Made by a program: the position numbers and the translations under genes. Positions 5,479 through 7,338 of a DNA stretch of 7,338 nucleotides are shown here, one piece after another. The DNA is taken from positions 1 to 7,338 of the forward strand of contig JAQGKJ010000350.1 of NCBI GenBank assembly GCA_028290165.1, written 5' to 3'. Numbering within the stretch: the first letter of the stretch is position 1; the number at the start of each line of letters is the position of its first letter. The notes below the pieces were generated by a model. It did no database searches, was not told the origin of the DNA, and saw only the letters and a list, made by a program, of their open reading frames with translations. This DNA is from Bradyrhizobium sp. GTDB lineage: Bacteria > Pseudomonadota > Alphaproteobacteria > Rhizobiales > Xanthobacteraceae.

Positions 5479-5617
5479 CATCAAACCTCGCGCGAACACG
5501 CGGCGAGATCGCGAAACTGTGGCCGCAAACGATGCGCTATTTGAAAACTGAATCGGTAGCGACGCACTGCGTGCGAACGCACACCCACTACACGCGTTGA
5601 TGCGACCGAACGGCCGC

Positions 5618-6310
5618 CTACTCCTGGTCCGGCTTCTTGCCGCCGATGGTCTTCAGCTTGGCGAACACGGCATCGACGTTGAGATCGTCGCGCTGTTTCT
5701 CGGATGGTTCGAACTCCGCCTCCTTGCGGGTGGTCTCGGAGGCCGGCAGCAGGGTCGCGCCGCCGTAAGCCGTGTCGGTCGGCTTCTCCTTGGCCGCGCG
5801 CTGCACCTCGAAGTCGAGCTCGATCTGCGAGCACAGGCCGAGCGTCACCGGGTCCATCGGGGTCAGCGTCGAGGCGTTCCAGTGGGTGCGGTCGCGGACA
5901 CTGGCAATGGTGGTCTTGGTGGTGCCGACCAGGCGCATGATCTGGGCGTCCTTCAATTCGGGGTGGTTGCGCACCAGCCACAGGATCGCGCTCGGACGCT
6001 CGTGGCGGCGCGACACCGGGGTATAGCGCGGGCCCTTCTTCTTGGACTGCGGCGGCAGCGCCACCTTGCTCTCGCCGAGTTTCAGGCGGTAGTTCGGGTC
6101 CTTTTCGCCCCTTTCGATCTCGTCGCGGGAAAGCTGGCCGGTCGAAATCGGGTCCATGCCCTTGATGCCCTGGGCGGCGTCGCCGTCGGCGATGGCGCGC
6201 ACCTCGAGCGGGTGCATTTTCGTGAAATCGGCGACCTGATCGAAGGTCAGCGCGGTATTGTCAACCAGCCATACGGCAGTCGCTTTTGGCATCAGCGGTG
6301 CGTTGCTCAT
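5618..6310 (-). CDS. trcR: Cell cycle transcriptional regulator TrcR (DUF1013)
   Basis: A 230-residue DUF1013 protein. In Caulobacter TrcR associates with RNA polymerase and influences cell-cycle promoters (published family knowledge). Two helix-turn-helix-like segments are visible: residues 11-44 (TAVWLVDN, then LTFDQVADFTKMHPLEVRAI) and 107-142 (SAILWLVRN, then LKDAQIMRLVGTTKTTIASV). Each is followed by an MDP motif (52-54 and 152-154), so the protein looks like two related units joined by a basic linker (PPQSKKKGPRYTPVSRRHE, about 86-104). The tail beyond 170 is charged and looks flexible. There is no signal peptide; it is cytoplasmic. The start at 6310 is chosen because AGGAGA (complement of 6317-6322) is spaced 6 nt from it and the family begins close to MPKATAVWL. 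An in-frame ATG further upstream (6364) adds 18 residues unlike the family. It is divergent from ispH and convergent with the putative ncRNA. Confidence 0.92.
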   Translation of the reverse strand: MSNAPLMPKATAVWLVDNTALTFDQVADFTKMHPLEVRAIADGDAAQGIKGMDPISTGQLSRDEIERGEKDPNYRLKLGESKVALPPQSKKKGPRYTPVSRRHERPSAILWLVRNHPELKDAQIMRLVGTTKTTIASVRDRTHWNASTLTPMDPVTLGLCSQIELDFEVQRAAKEKPTDTAYGGATLLPASETTRKEAEFEPSEKQRDDLNVDAVFAKLKTIGGKKPDQE

Positions 6311-6387
6311 GGCAAATCTCCTTTGCGCTTCGCCCACCTGTTTTGGAGGCGAAGCCGTGGTCATCAGCGATGACGGGAATTACGCCC

Positions 6388-6417
6388 TATATAAGCCGTC
6401 CGGGGCTAACCGCGCAA
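6388..6417 (-). promoter_or_regulatory. Possible trcR promoter
   Basis: Read on the minus strand, TTGCGC (6417-6412) and TATATA (6393-6388; or TTATAT shifted by one base) are 17-18 nt apart, about 75 bp before the trcR start. The -10 is good and the -35 only fair. The element lies in the 214-bp gap shared with the divergent ispH gene, for which I see no convincing promoter. Confidence 0.35.
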
Positions 6418-6524
6418 TGGCCTGCTAAACGGCCTTGACAGCGCCCGAAAGCAGTCCCAAGTCCTTATCCGAATTGACCGTTCCCTGCCCGCCGGCGAGG
6501 GGTGATTCGGTCCGAGATCGCTCC

Positions 6525-7338
6525 ATGCAGGCCAAACCACCCCTGAAAATAGTGCTTTGCTCGCCCCGCGGCTTCTGTGCCGGCGTGGTACGGGCGATCG
6601 ACACCGTGGAGCGGGCGCTCACGATCTATGGCGCCCCGGTCTATGTCCGCCACGAGATCGTCCATAACCGCTATGTGGTGGACAGCCTGAAGACCAAGGG
6701 CGCGATTTTCGTCGAGGAACTGGCTGAAATCCCCGACAATACCAATGCCCCGGTGGTATTTTCCGCCCATGGGGTGCCGAAATCGGTACCCGCCGACGCC
6801 CGTGCCCGCAATTTCTTTTCGCTGGATGCAACCTGCCCGCTGGTGACAAAAGTGCACCGGGAGGCCGCGATCCATTTCAAGCGCGGCCGCGAAATCCTCC
6901 TGATCGGGCATTCCCATCATCCGGAAGTGGTGGGAACGCTCGGGCAATTGCCGCCGGGGGCGGTGTCGCTGATCGAGACCGCCCATGATGCCGCGACCTT
7001 CACCCCGAAGGACCCCAACAACCTCGCCTTCGTGACGCAGACCACGCTGTCGATCGACGACACCGCCGAGATCGTCGCGATGCTGAAGGAGCGGTTTCCC
7101 AACATCTCCGGCCCGCACAAGGAAGACATCTGCTACGCCACCACCAACCGCCAGCTCGCGGTCAAGAAGGTGGCGCCGGTGGTCGACGCCCTGATCGTGG
7201 TCGGCGCGCCGAACTCGTCGAATTCGCAGCGCCTGCGCGAAGTCGCCGAGCGCGAGGGCTGCCCGATCGCGGTGCTGGCGCAGCGCGCCAGCGATCTCGA
7301 CTGGTCGAGATTCCATGGCATCAGGAGCCTCGGCATCA
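6525..7338 (+). CDS. ispH: 4-hydroxy-3-methylbut-2-enyl diphosphate reductase (3' partial)
   Basis: Last enzyme of the MEP pathway. It reduces HMBPP to isopentenyl and dimethylallyl diphosphate using a [4Fe-4S] cluster in the cytoplasm. The first 271 residues are present; the family is about 310-320 long, so the C-terminus lies outside the window. All three cluster cysteines are visible: Cys18 (PRGFCAG), Cys104 ([10 protein letters not shown]) and Cys203 (DICYATTNR). The diphosphate-binding and proton-relay residues are also present: His47 (HEIVHNRY), His82 (SAHGV), His132 and Glu134 (HHPEV), the TQTTLS threonines (171-176) and SSNS (231-234). Nothing essential is missing in the part seen. 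ATG 6525 fits the family N-terminus ([14 protein letters not shown]), though the ribosome site is weak (GAG at 6514-6516). The frame is open upstream to 6429, so a slightly longer protein cannot be excluded. It is divergent from trcR. Confidence 0.96.
   Translation, partial: MQAKPPLKIVLCSPRGFCAGVVRAIDTVERALTIYGAPVYVRHEIVHNRYVVDSLKTKGAIFVEELAEIPDNTNAPVVFSAHGVPKSVPADARARNFFSLDATCPLVTKVHREAAIHFKRGREILLIGHSHHPEVVGTLGQLPPGAVSLIETAHDAATFTPKDPNNLAFVTQTTLSIDDTAEIVAMLKERFPNISGPHKEDICYATTNRQLAVKKVAPVVDALIVVGAPNSSNSQRLREVAEREGCPIAVLAQRASDLDWSRFHGIRSLGI

Noticed and set aside
5231..5499. Small open frames on both strands inside the putative ncRNA (about 77 and 80 residues)
   Set aside because: They have no ribosome sites and overlap stems and the terminator. 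Plus-strand promoter, G.U pairs and terminator favour RNA.
6308..6364. Upstream ATG (6364) as the trcR start
   Set aside because: It lacks a ribosome site and adds 18 residues outside the family pattern, whereas ATG 6310 has AGGAGA at 6 nt.
6435..6463. TTGACA as -35 of an ispH promoter
   Set aside because: The correctly spaced -10 would be CAAGTC, a poor match, so I do not call it.
6465..7316. 283-residue minus-strand open frame opposite ispH
   Set aside because: ispH carries every catalytic motif on the plus strand; the antisense frame is His/Arg/Gly-rich with no recognisable domain.
1..7338. CRISPR array, tRNA, rRNA or insertion-sequence transposase
   Set aside because: I found no regularly spaced direct repeats, no tRNA or rRNA signature, and no transposase domain on either strand.

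Overview
The window looks like chromosome from a Bradyrhizobium-type alphaproteobacterium (Bradyrhizobium/Rhodopseudomonas lineage). The evidence is GC-rich coding, a DUF1013/TrcR gene divergent from ispH, a DUF6494 gene, an EcfG-type promoter, and dispersed palindromes of a kind I recall from these genomes. No search could be run, so family names rest on recognised motifs.

Layout, left to right. Positions 1-1020 hold the C-terminal half of a propionyl-CoA synthetase (prpE), followed by a paired palindromic repeat (1041-1127). Next come a small lipoprotein (1155-1427) and a DUF6494 protein (1445-1651), 17 nt apart and probably co-transcribed. A hairpin repeat (1668-1706) and an excellent EcfG general-stress promoter (1797-1821) precede a soluble hybrid histidine kinase with two near-identical PAS domains (1867-3798). 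Just past the kinase, the last codons of a DUF6494 gene reappear (3815-3850), followed by a larger hairpin repeat (3879-4055). The kinase therefore sits between two copies of the order 'DUF6494 tail plus hairpin repeat'. A secreted pentapeptide-repeat protein follows (4218-5012).

The stretch 5013-5617 has no convincing protein gene but is organised like an RNA gene. It has an AT-rich palindrome, a sigma70-like promoter (5082-5111), about 360 nt of strongly paired sequence, and a Rho-independent terminator (5449-5477), all on the plus strand. Every non-Watson-Crick position I found in its long stems is a G.U pair when read as plus-strand RNA. This is the best candidate for something undescribed, although it resembles a repeat family I recall from Bradyrhizobium genomes.

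The window ends with trcR (minus strand, 5618-6310), an RNA-polymerase-associated cell-cycle regulator, and the divergent ispH (6525 to the window end), the last enzyme of the MEP isoprenoid pathway. The protein genes do not form one pathway. They are housekeeping genes (prpE, trcR, ispH) around an accessory stretch (about 1652-5600) containing a stress-linked sensor, repeats, an envelope protein and a putative ncRNA.
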